Assembly (NCBI RefSeq): GCF_000255295.1
Contig: NC_017030.1
Coordinates: 5,394,001-5,458,000, forward strand
Source: Corallococcus coralloides DSM 2259
Lineage (GTDB): Bacteria > Myxococcota > Myxococcia > Myxococcales > Myxococcaceae
Length of the DNA: 64,000 bases
Direction: 5' to 3'
The position numbers and the translations under genes are program-made. The notes under the pieces are model-generated. The model ran no database searches and was not told the DNA's origin. It was given only the letters and a program-made list of their open reading frames with translations. This document shows, in pieces, positions 9,135-16,475 of this stretch (position 1 is its first letter; each line of letters begins with the position of its first letter).

Positions 9135-9368
9135 GCGTTCAGGCGGGCGACTCTACGTGCTCCGGACGGCGGCACAAGGGAACTGAGCGCGGCCCCATCC
9201 CACCCCCACCTCCATCGGCTGGTTGCCCGGGGGGCTCCCACGCGGCGCGCGGGTGGGATGCGATGGGACTTCCTCCGCCAGGGGTCGGCCGTTATGTTGC
9301 GCGGCCCTCTTTACTTCCACGCCCGGCGCGCCCTGTGGGGAGTTGCCGGGCCAGAGCGACACGACAGC

Positions 9369-9935
9369 ATGGCTACTCAGAAGGTCGGCGGCGAGGTGGA
9401 TGCCCAGTGCACCCGCTGCAAGATGAACCTGGCGCACACCATCCTCGCGATGGTCGGTCCCAAGATCGTGCGCGTCCGCTGCAACACCTGCGGCGGGGAC
9501 CACGCGTTCCGGGGCGCCGCGGGCGTCACGGACCGTCCCACCAAGGCGGCCACCACCCGCGCCCCGCGCGCCGCGTCCTCCGGTGGCACGACCCGCGCGG
9601 AGAAGGTGGTCATCTCCTTTGACGAACAGCTGGCGGGCAAGGACATCGCGAGCGCGCCCAAGTACAGCCCCAAGGACACCTACAAGGTGGATCAGGTGAT
9701 TCACCACCCGACGTTCGGCGTGGGCCTGGTGACGGCGGTGCGCGGCGACAAGGTGGACCTCACCTTCCGCACGGACACCAAGACGCTGGTGCACGGCCGG
9801 GGTGGGCCGCCGACGGACAAGCCCGTCTTCAGTCCGCCGACGAACAAGCACACCGGCCCCGCGGACAAGCCCCAGGCCGAGCCGCCCCCGGAGGCGGAGG
9901 CCGCCGCTGAGACTTCCCTGCCTTCCGGGGATTGA
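9369..9935 (+). CDS. Zinc-finger-like protein with a CarD-like C-terminal segment, unknown function
   Basis: A 188-residue protein. An N-terminal CTRC ... CNTCGGDH pair (residues 14-45) would make a CxxC-CxxC zinc site. A basic Thr/Ala/Arg-rich linker follows. Then comes DQVIHHPTFGVGLVTAVRG-DKVDLTF, resembling the short beta segment that opens CarD/TRCF RNA-polymerase-binding domains (weak, by eye). The tail is Pro/Glu-rich and disordered. It looks nucleic-acid- or polymerase-related, but I cannot name a family. It is divergent from mlaE; the next gene starts 45 nt downstream on the same strand. Confidence 0.75.
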   Translation: MATQKVGGEVDAQCTRCKMNLAHTILAMVGPKIVRVRCNTCGGDHAFRGAAGVTDRPTKAATTRAPRAASSGGTTRAEKVVISFDEQLAGKDIASAPKYSPKDTYKVDQVIHHPTFGVGLVTAVRGDKVDLTFRTDTKTLVHGRGGPPTDKPVFSPPTNKHTGPADKPQAEPPPEAEAAAETSLPSGD

Positions 9936-9980
9936 CCCGGAGGCCGGAGCGGCGGTCAACTGGGACGCTGGGTTTCCCGT

Positions 9981-11393
9981 ATGCGTCCGCCGCTCCATCT
10001 CGCTGTCTGCCTGCTGATGCTGGGTGCCGCCGTCGCACGGGCGGAACCGCCGGAGGTGGAGGCGACGCCCGGGCGCATGGTGCTCGGGGAGGACGTCACC
10101 GTGGAGGTGCGGGTGCGGGTGCCCAAGGGCGCCGGCCCCGTGCGCGCGGCGGCCTCTTCCGGCACCTGGGAACGGTCGCGGGTGGAGGGCGGCACCGAGC
10201 GCGTCTTCCACTGGACGCCTCCGCCGGTGCGCTACCCGCTGTGGGCGGTGCTCGCGTTCTGGGTGGAGGACGGCCGCGCGCCAGAGGTCACCACCGTGCG
10301 GCTGCCCCTGTTGGGACGCACCACGCTGGACGTGTCCACGGCGCCGGGCGCGGAGGTGGTGGTCGCGGTGGGCGACGAGCGCTTCGGCCCGGTGAGGGCG
10401 GACGAGCGCGGCAATGCTCAGGTGCCCGTGGAGGTGCCGCCGGATGCGACGGAGGCGCGCGTGCTCGCGACCCGGGGCACGCTCACCACGGATCGCCGCG
10501 CGCCGCTGGAGGTGCCCGCCGCGCGCCCGCTCGTCGCCGCGCTCACGCCGGATCCGCTGCCCGCGGAGGGTGGTGGCTGGCTGATCATCGCGGGCGGCGA
10601 GGAGCGGATCGCCGCCTCGGAGCTGACCGTGAAAGCGGAGGGCGCCACCGTGAAGCCGGTGGCTCGGGAACGCGCGCTCTACACGGTGCAGCCGCGCGCG
10701 GACGCGAAGAACGTGTCCGTCACCGTGCGCTGGAATGATGCGCCCGCCAAGGACGCGGTCCTGCTCCAAGGCGCGGTGAAGCCCGCCGCGGCCAAGGCGG
10801 AGCAGCCCGTGCAGCTCATCGCGCCCGCCTCCCCTTCCCCGTCGCCCATGGCTCCCGACGCGCGCGCGACGACGGGACGGACGTCGCTGTTCCTGCTCGG
10901 CGGCGCCGCGTTCGCGAGCGGCGCCAACGGTGGGCCGCTGCTGGGCCTGGGCGTGTCCATGCCTCTGCCGGTATGGCGCGAGCGCCTGGCGGCGGAAGCG
11001 GAGGTGGGCCTTCGCCACGCGAGCCTGGACGGGCAGCAGGGAGGCACGGAGGTGCACTCGCGCGTGTGGGGGATTCCCCTGCTTCTGTCCGCGCGGATCA
11101 CCCTTTTCCAGCAGGGTTCCTTCCAGCTGGACGGCCGTGCAGGCGGCGGCCTGCTGGCTTTGAGCCATCACCTGTCGACGCAAGGCATTGAGACCGGGGA
11201 CGTCTTTCCTGACGCCGTGGATGAGCGCAGAGTGCGCGCCATGGGATTCCTGGCCGCGCAAGGGGCGTATGGCTTTGGTCGCTGGAGCCTCCTCACGGAG
11301 GTGCGCGCGGCCCTGGCGCCCGTGGAGACGCCTTCGCTGCGCGCCCAGCTGGGCGGCGTGTCCGTGTCCGCGGGGCTGAGGTTCATCCCGTGA
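9981..11393 (+). CDS. Secreted envelope protein with C-terminal beta-barrel-like region
   Basis: A 470-residue protein with a clear signal peptide (CLLMLGAAVARAEP; cleavage after ARA). Residues about 20-270 are beta-rich and may form several immunoglobulin-like modules. An Ala/Ser/Pro linker (about 270-295) leads to a C-terminal region of about 170 residues with alternating polar/hydrophobic strands (LFLLGGAAFASGANGGPLLG at its start and SVSAGLRFIP at the end), which looks like an outer-membrane beta-barrel ending in an aromatic-hydrophobic strand. No family recognised. It is coupled to the next gene, whose start overlaps its stop. Confidence 0.75.
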   Translation: MRPPLHLAVCLLMLGAAVARAEPPEVEATPGRMVLGEDVTVEVRVRVPKGAGPVRAAASSGTWERSRVEGGTERVFHWTPPPVRYPLWAVLAFWVEDGRAPEVTTVRLPLLGRTTLDVSTAPGAEVVVAVGDERFGPVRADERGNAQVPVEVPPDATEARVLATRGTLTTDRRAPLEVPAARPLVAALTPDPLPAEGGGWLIIAGGEERIAASELTVKAEGATVKPVARERALYTVQPRADAKNVSVTVRWNDAPAKDAVLLQGAVKPAAAKAEQPVQLIAPASPSPSPMAPDARATTGRTSLFLLGGAAFASGANGGPLLGLGVSMPLPVWRERLAAEAEVGLRHASLDGQQGGTEVHSRVWGIPLLLSARITLFQQGSFQLDGRAGGGLLALSHHLSTQGIETGDVFPDAVDERRVRAMGFLAAQGAYGFGRWSLLTEVRAALAPVETPSLRAQLGGVSVSAGLRFIP

Positions 11394-12229
11394 TGCGCGC
11401 GGGCCTGGCCACGGTGGGGATGGCGGTGCTGGCGTGGGCCTGCACGGGCGGCCCGGAGGCGCTGCCTCCGCCCACCATCGTCGGCGTGGAGCCCGCGACG
11501 CTGCCGGTGAACGCGAAGGACGAAGACCTCACCGTGCGGTTCGACGCGCGCTACAGCGTGGCCGTGGACTACGGCACGGAGAAGGTGGATGCGCGCATGG
11601 GTTCCGGCCGCATCTGGGTGGATGAAAAGGAAGCGACGGTGTCGAGCTTCGACCCCGCGGGCGTCGCCATCGTGACGGTGCCCCGGGGGCTGGGCGCGGG
11701 CGCGCATGCGGTGCGTCTGCAACTGGATGACGGGCGAGAGGCAGTGGCCGAAGGCGCCCTCACGCTGCGCCCTCCGGGACAGGAAGTCATCGACCCGCCC
11801 CTCATCGAGGACGGGGGCATCCTCATCCTCTCCGACGCGGGGCCCATCTACAGCGACTTCGACGGCGGGGTCGACACCACGGACGGCGGCGAGCAGGTGG
11901 ACGCGGGCCCCGGACCGGATGTGCCGATGCGCGAGGGCGACATCACCGGCTTCAGCTTCGACGAAATCGAAGGCACGCGCGTGAGCCGGACGTCCTTCGC
12001 CATCACGGTGCGCGCCAGCGGTCCTCGGGCCGGGCACTTCCAGGGCTCGGTGGAGTTGATCGCGTCGCGCGGCACGGTGTCGCCCAGCAAGATCGGCCCC
12101 TGCGACTTCGGCGTGTGCAACGCGAACATCGTCATGGACGCGCCCGCGGGCAACGTGCGCCTCACGGCGGTGGACAGCTTCGGCGCGACCGGCGACTCCA
12201 ACACGTTCCGCCTGGAGCCGTACAAGTAG
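11390..12229 (+). CDS. Lipoprotein with IPT/TIG-like beta domains, unknown function
   Basis: A 279-residue protein with signal peptide and lipobox AWACTGG (Cys at about 18). PPPTIVGVEPATLPVNAKD is typical of the opening of IPT/TIG immunoglobulin-like domains. A Pro/Asp/Gly-rich linker around 140-180 separates this from a C-terminal beta domain with two Cys close together (CDFGVCNA). The start codons GTG (11390) and ATG (11393) are adjacent; either overlaps the previous stop, so the two genes are translationally coupled and probably encode interacting surface proteins. Confidence 0.75.
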   Translation: MMRAGLATVGMAVLAWACTGGPEALPPPTIVGVEPATLPVNAKDEDLTVRFDARYSVAVDYGTEKVDARMGSGRIWVDEKEATVSSFDPAGVAIVTVPRGLGAGAHAVRLQLDDGREAVAEGALTLRPPGQEVIDPPLIEDGGILILSDAGPIYSDFDGGVDTTDGGEQVDAGPGPDVPMREGDITGFSFDEIEGTRVSRTSFAITVRASGPRAGHFQGSVELIASRGTVSPSKIGPCDFGVCNANIVMDAPAGNVRLTAVDSFGATGDSNTFRLEPYK

Positions 12230-12238
12230 CGCCGCGCC

Positions 12239-12940
12239 TCACCCCGCCGCGCGCAGCAGCTCCAACGTGCGCTGCATGTCCGCGGGCAGCGGCGCATCCA
12301 CCCCGCGCGCTGGCAGCCCGGGCAACGCGGGCCACTCCACGCGAGCGGCATGCAGCGGCGTCCGGGTCAGCACCTCCTGACTCCCCTGCCCTCCCAGGTC
12401 GCCTTCCGTGAGCGGAGCCTCGCGGCCGTACTGGTGGTCCACGAGCAGCGGATGCCCCAGGGACAGCAGGTGCACACGGATCTGATGCGTGCGGCCCGTC
12501 AGCGGCTCCGCCTCCACCAGCGACGCGCTCGCGAAGGTCTCCACCGGGCGCACCCGCGTGCGGGACGGCTTCGCGTCCGGCTCCTCCGGCTTCGCCACGC
12601 GCATGCGCCCCTTGCGGCCGGCGACGAGCGGCGCGTCCACCATCTGGGGCGCCTCCAGCCGGCCCTCCACCAGGGCGCGGTAGCGCTTGCGCACCTTGCC
12701 CGTCTCGAAGGCCTGGGACAGCACGCGGTGCACGCCCGCGTCCAGCGCGAACACCAGCGCGCCGGACGTGTCGCGATCCAACCGGTGCACCACGAAGACC
12801 TTGCGGCCCAAGTGGGCTTCCAGCGTGTCGCGCAGGGACGGGCCGCCCTCGCGGCCGGGGATGACGAGCACCCCGGCCGGCTTGTCCACCACCATCACGC
12901 CCGCGCCCTCGAAGAGGACGCGGGGAACTCCGCCGCTCAT
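12239..12940 (-). CDS. RluA-family pseudouridine synthase
   Basis: A 233-residue single-domain enzyme that isomerises uridine in RNA. The catalytic motif HRLDRDTSGALVFA, with the active-site Asp, is complete. GRTHQIRVHLLSLGHPLLVD, the family's second signature, is also present. There is no S4 domain at the N-terminus, so it is a short member like RluA/TruC rather than RluD. The specific RNA target cannot be assigned. Its ATG overlaps the stop of the M16 gene by 4 bp, placing it last in the protease operon; its end is 9 nt from the convergent lipoprotein gene. Confidence 0.9.
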   Translation of the reverse strand: MSGGVPRVLFEGAGVMVVDKPAGVLVIPGREGGPSLRDTLEAHLGRKVFVVHRLDRDTSGALVFALDAGVHRVLSQAFETGKVRKRYRALVEGRLEAPQMVDAPLVAGRKGRMRVAKPEEPDAKPSRTRVRPVETFASASLVEAEPLTGRTHQIRVHLLSLGHPLLVDHQYGREAPLTEGDLGGQGSQEVLTRTPLHAARVEWPALPGLPARGVDAPLPADMQRTLELLRAAG

Positions 12941-14433
12941 TCGTAGTCCGACGCCGGCACGACGGTGATGGGCCCCAGCCCTTCCAACAGCGGCTTCACC
13001 TCCGACGCCTTGCCCAGCACCACGATGACGGGACGGTCCGCGAACGCGTACTTCTTCGCCGCCGCGGCCACGTCCCTGGGCGTCACCGCGCGCAGCCGGT
13101 CGCGGAACTTCTCCACCCAGTCGTCGCCCAGGCCGTGCATGCGCATGTCCGCGATGACGGAGGCCACGGACTCGTTGGTCTCCGTGCGCAGCGGATACAG
13201 GCCGGCCAGGTAGCTCTGAGCGTCCTTCAGCTCGCGTGGCTTGAGGCCGCCGTCGCGCACGCCGTGGATCTCCTTCAGCGCCACGTCGATGATCTCCCGC
13301 GTGGACGCCGTCTTCGTGAACGTGGACAGCGCGAAGATGCCGCCCGCGCTCATCGTGTCGAAGTAGGAGCTGACGCCGTAGGTGAGGCCCCGGTTGACGC
13401 GGATCTCGTTCATCAGCCGCGACGTGAAGCCGCCACCCAGCGCGATGTTCATCGCCGTGGCCGGGAAGTAGTCCTCGTGGCCCAGCCAGAAGCCGGGGCC
13501 TCCCAGGCGCACCTGGGACTGCGTCTGGTCCGGCTTGTCCACCAGCAGCACCGTCCCGGCCTTCGCCAGCGGCTCCTGCTTGCGGGGCAGCATCGGGTCC
13601 GCGTCCGGTCCGCCCGTCCAACCGGCGAAGGCGCGCTCGGCCTCCGCGGCCACGGTCGCCGGGTCGATGGCGCCCACCACCGTGAGCAGGGAGATGCGCG
13701 GCCCCATGCACTCGGCGTGGAAGCGGACCACGTCGTCGCGGGTGAAGGTGGACACGGTGCGCTTGTTGCCGCCCAGGTCGCGCCCGTACGGATGGTCCCC
13801 CCAGATGGCGCGCGTGAAGGCGCGGTCCGCGATGGAGGAAGGGTCATCCAGGTCGTTGGCGAACTGCGCCAGCGCGCGCTCCCGCGCGTCCACGACCTCC
13901 TTCTCCGGGAACGTGGGCTCGCGCATCACCTGCCCCAGCACGTCCAGCATCGCGGAGAAGTGCTCGGCCGGCGTGGTGAGGTAGACGGACAGCACGTCCT
14001 CGTTGACGCCCGCCCAGAGGCTGGCGCCCACGAACTCGATGGCCTCACTGATGCCATCCGCGTCCATGCGCTTCGTGCCCCGGCGCAGCAGGCGCGCGGT
14101 GAAGTCCGCCAGGCCGTCCTTGCCCTGCGGATCCCACACGCCGCCCGCGCGCATCACCAGCCGCACGGAGACGAGCGGCAGCGGCCCGCGCTCGGCGGCG
14201 ATGACCCTCAGGCCAGTGGACGTGGTGCTCTCATGCAGCGCGGGCAGCTTCAGCTCGCCGGTGGCGGCGGACTTCGTCGGCTCCGTCGCGGCCTTCACCA
14301 GCTTCTTGGCTCGGGCCGGGACGGCCTTCTTCACCTGCGCGACCTTCTTGCGCGCGGCGGTGGCCTGCTTGCGCACGGCCTTGGCGGCCTTGCGGACGGT
14401 GTTCTTCACGTTGGCGATCTTTCGGGAGGCCAT
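12937..14433 (-). CDS. M16 peptidase homologue lacking the zinc site (non-catalytic subunit)
   Basis: A 498-residue insulinase-fold protein. The position of the HxxEH box reads GLADFTARLLRRG, so both His ligands and the Glu are gone. The C-terminal M16 half is intact, including GGGFTSRLMNEIRVNRGLTYGVSS, the Arg/Tyr substrate motif. This is the arrangement of heterodimeric M16 proteases, where one subunit binds zinc and the other supplies Arg/Tyr. The first 60 residues are a striking Lys/Ala/Val-rich basic segment. The ATG at 14433 is chosen for its GGAGG at 10-nt spacing; a TTG at 14442 overlaps the upstream stop. Confidence 0.88.
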   Translation of the reverse strand: MASRKIANVKNTVRKAAKAVRKQATAARKKVAQVKKAVPARAKKLVKAATEPTKSAATGELKLPALHESTTSTGLRVIAAERGPLPLVSVRLVMRAGGVWDPQGKDGLADFTARLLRRGTKRMDADGISEAIEFVGASLWAGVNEDVLSVYLTTPAEHFSAMLDVLGQVMREPTFPEKEVVDARERALAQFANDLDDPSSIADRAFTRAIWGDHPYGRDLGGNKRTVSTFTRDDVVRFHAECMGPRISLLTVVGAIDPATVAAEAERAFAGWTGGPDADPMLPRKQEPLAKAGTVLLVDKPDQTQSQVRLGGPGFWLGHEDYFPATAMNIALGGGFTSRLMNEIRVNRGLTYGVSSYFDTMSAGGIFALSTFTKTASTREIIDVALKEIHGVRDGGLKPRELKDAQSYLAGLYPLRTETNESVASVIADMRMHGLGDDWVEKFRDRLRAVTPRDVAAAAKKYAFADRPVIVVLGKASEVKPLLEGLGPITVVPASDYE

Positions 14434-14438
14434 GGGGT

Positions 14439-15779
14439 TCAAGCCTCCGCTGCTTCGTCACCGGCCTCTTCGGCGCCGGCTTCGGGATGGAGGGTGACCA
14501 CCGAGCGGCGCTCGGGGGCGAAGTACTTCGCGGCCACGGCCTTCACCTGCTCCGCGGTGACGGACGCGTAGAAGGTCGGCAGGGACAGGCCCTCGCGCCA
14601 GTCGCCCAGCAGGGCCTCGTAGTGGCCCAGGGCGTGCCCCCGGCCGCTGTTGGTGGACAGCTCCCGCAGGTGGTCCGCGCGCAGGTTGTTCTTCGCCTTC
14701 TGCAGCTCCTTGTCGGTGACGCCCTCGCGCGCCAGCCGCTCCAGCTCCGCGTACAGCAGGCCTTCCACCTTCGCCGCGTCCGAGTCCGGCTTGAGCTCCA
14801 GGTAGAACAGGATGGTCCCCGGGTCGATGCGCCAGCTCCAGTCGAGCATCACCGACACGGCGGCCTTCTGATCATAGACCAGCGACTTCACCAGCCGGCT
14901 GCCCTCGCCCTTGGTGAGGATGTACTGGACGACGTCCAGCACCAGCGTGTCCTCGTTGCTGGCGGCGGGCCCGCGGAAGCCGATCATCACGGACGGCGAC
15001 TGCGCGGGGTGGCGCACCACGGCGCGGCGCTCGCCCTTCTGCTCCGGCTCCGCGTTGAGCACCGGCGCGGGCGAGGGGCCGCGCGGGATGTTGCCGTAGT
15101 AGCGCTTCACCAGCGCGAGCGTCTTCTTCGGGTCGATGTCCCCGACGATGTAGAGCACCGCGTTGTTGGGCGCGTAGTACGTGCGGAAGTACTGCTGGCA
15201 GTCCTCGCGGGTGATGTTCTCGATGTCCGCCATCCACCCGATGACGGGCCAGCGGTACGCGTGCGCCTTGTAGACGAGCGTGCCCAGCTCCTCGTCCATC
15301 ATGCCGGGGATTTCGTTGTCCACGCGGACGCGGCGCTCCTCCATCACGACCTGGCGCTCGCTGGCCAGCGTCTGGTCGGAGATGCGCAAGGAGCGCATCC
15401 GGTCCGACTCCAGGTCGAGCACCGTCTCCAGCGCGTCCGCGCTGAAGTCGTCGTAGTACACGGTCATGTCATTGGACGTGTACGCGTTCGAGCGGCCGCC
15501 GTTGGACTCCAGCGTCTTGTCGAACATCTTGGGGCCGTACTTCTTCGCCCCGTTGAACATCATGTGTTCGAACAGGTGGCTGATGCCGGTGATGCCGGGC
15601 CGCTCGTTGCGGCTGCCCACCTGGAAGAAGGTGTAGAGGCTGACCACCGGGGCCTGATGGTTCGCCAGCAGGCGGACCTTGAGACCGTTGGGCAGGGTTG
15701 CCTCGTGAACGTCGAAGAGCGCGGCGAGCGTGGGGTCCACCGCGCGCACGGCGGTGGACCGCGGGGATGCCTTGGACAT
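14439..15779 (-). CDS. M16 family zinc metalloprotease (catalytic subunit)
   Basis: About 446 residues. The inverted zinc motif is complete: ISHLFEHMMFNGAKKYG (HxxEH), with the distal Glu expected in the helix containing LDLESDRMR. QVVMEERRVRVDNEIPG is a conserved family stretch. The C-terminal half has a weaker Arg/Tyr motif, fitting a division of labour with the following zinc-less homologue. An ATG at 15779 is used; a GTG three codons upstream is also possible. It probably degrades peptides; no signal peptide is evident. First gene of the protease/pseudouridine synthase operon. Confidence 0.92.
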   Translation of the reverse strand: MSKASPRSTAVRAVDPTLAALFDVHEATLPNGLKVRLLANHQAPVVSLYTFFQVGSRNERPGITGISHLFEHMMFNGAKKYGPKMFDKTLESNGGRSNAYTSNDMTVYYDDFSADALETVLDLESDRMRSLRISDQTLASERQVVMEERRVRVDNEIPGMMDEELGTLVYKAHAYRWPVIGWMADIENITREDCQQYFRTYYAPNNAVLYIVGDIDPKKTLALVKRYYGNIPRGPSPAPVLNAEPEQKGERRAVVRHPAQSPSVMIGFRGPAASNEDTLVLDVVQYILTKGEGSRLVKSLVYDQKAAVSVMLDWSWRIDPGTILFYLELKPDSDAAKVEGLLYAELERLAREGVTDKELQKAKNNLRADHLRELSTNSGRGHALGHYEALLGDWREGLSLPTFYASVTAEQVKAVAAKYFAPERRSVVTLHPEAGAEEAGDEAAEA

Positions 15780-15806
15780 AGGTGCCACACCGTAACCACG
15801 GCGCGG

Positions 15807-16475
15807 CTAGAGATCCACGACACCTTGACGCAGGGCCATCACCACCGCGTCCACATGGGAGTTGACGCCCATCTTCCGGTAGATATGCGACAGGTGCGTG
15901 CGCACCGTGCGCCGCTCCAGCGTCATCACCCGCCCCACCTCCGCGTTGGACAGGCCCTTGGCCACGTAGCGAAGGACGTCCAGCTCCACGGCCGTCAGAC
16001 CCCAGGGCAGCTCGGCGGGCTTCTGGGCGGGCCTGGCCTGGATGGACTGGAAGTAGTTCCAGAAGCGCCGGGCGATGATGGGCTCCAGCACGGTGCCCCC
16101 GTCCATGACCTCCTGGATGCCGGAGCGGATCTTCTCCGGCCCCACCCGCTTCACCAGGTACCCGGACGCGCCCGCCTGGATGGCCTCGTAGACCTTCTGC
16201 TCATCCTCGAAGGACGTGAGGATGAGGATCTCCACCTCGGGCGCGCGGCGCTTGACCTTCTGGGTCACCTGGATGCCGTTGAGGCTGGGGAGCTCCAGGT
16301 CCAGCAGGACGAGCTGCGGGCGCTCGCGGACGATGTCGTCCACCGCCTGCTCGCCATCCTGGGAGGTGCCCACGACCTCCAGCTCCGGAAAGGTGCCCAG
16401 CACCTTGACCAGGTTCTTCAGGAGCTGGGGCTGGTCCTCGACGACGAAGATGCGAGTGCGCTCCACGGAACTCAC
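15807..16475 (-). CDS. NarL/FixJ-type response regulator
   Basis: A 222-residue regulator. The receiver domain carries the acidic pair VVEDQPQ, the phosphoacceptor Asp in LVLLDLELPSLNG and the conserved Thr and Lys (ILTSFEDEQ; YLVKRVG). The C-terminal LuxR helix-turn-helix reads LTAVELDVLRYVAKGLSNAE with RTVRTHLSHIYRKMGVNS. The GTG start overlaps the kinase-homologue stop by 4 bp (GTGA), so its production is coupled to that protein. No histidine kinase is adjacent, which makes the pseudokinase a plausible input partner (inference). Confidence 0.92.
   Translation of the reverse strand: MSSVERTRIFVVEDQPQLLKNLVKVLGTFPELEVVGTSQDGEQAVDDIVRERPQLVLLDLELPSLNGIQVTQKVKRRAPEVEILILTSFEDEQKVYEAIQAGASGYLVKRVGPEKIRSGIQEVMDGGTVLEPIIARRFWNYFQSIQARPAQKPAELPWGLTAVELDVLRYVAKGLSNAEVGRVMTLERRTVRTHLSHIYRKMGVNSHVDAVVMALRQGVVDL

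Noticed and set aside
9153-11261. A 702-codon minus-strand frame opposite the envelope protein genes
   Set aside because: Arg/His-rich low-complexity translation with no motif; the plus-strand genes have signal peptides and coherent domains.
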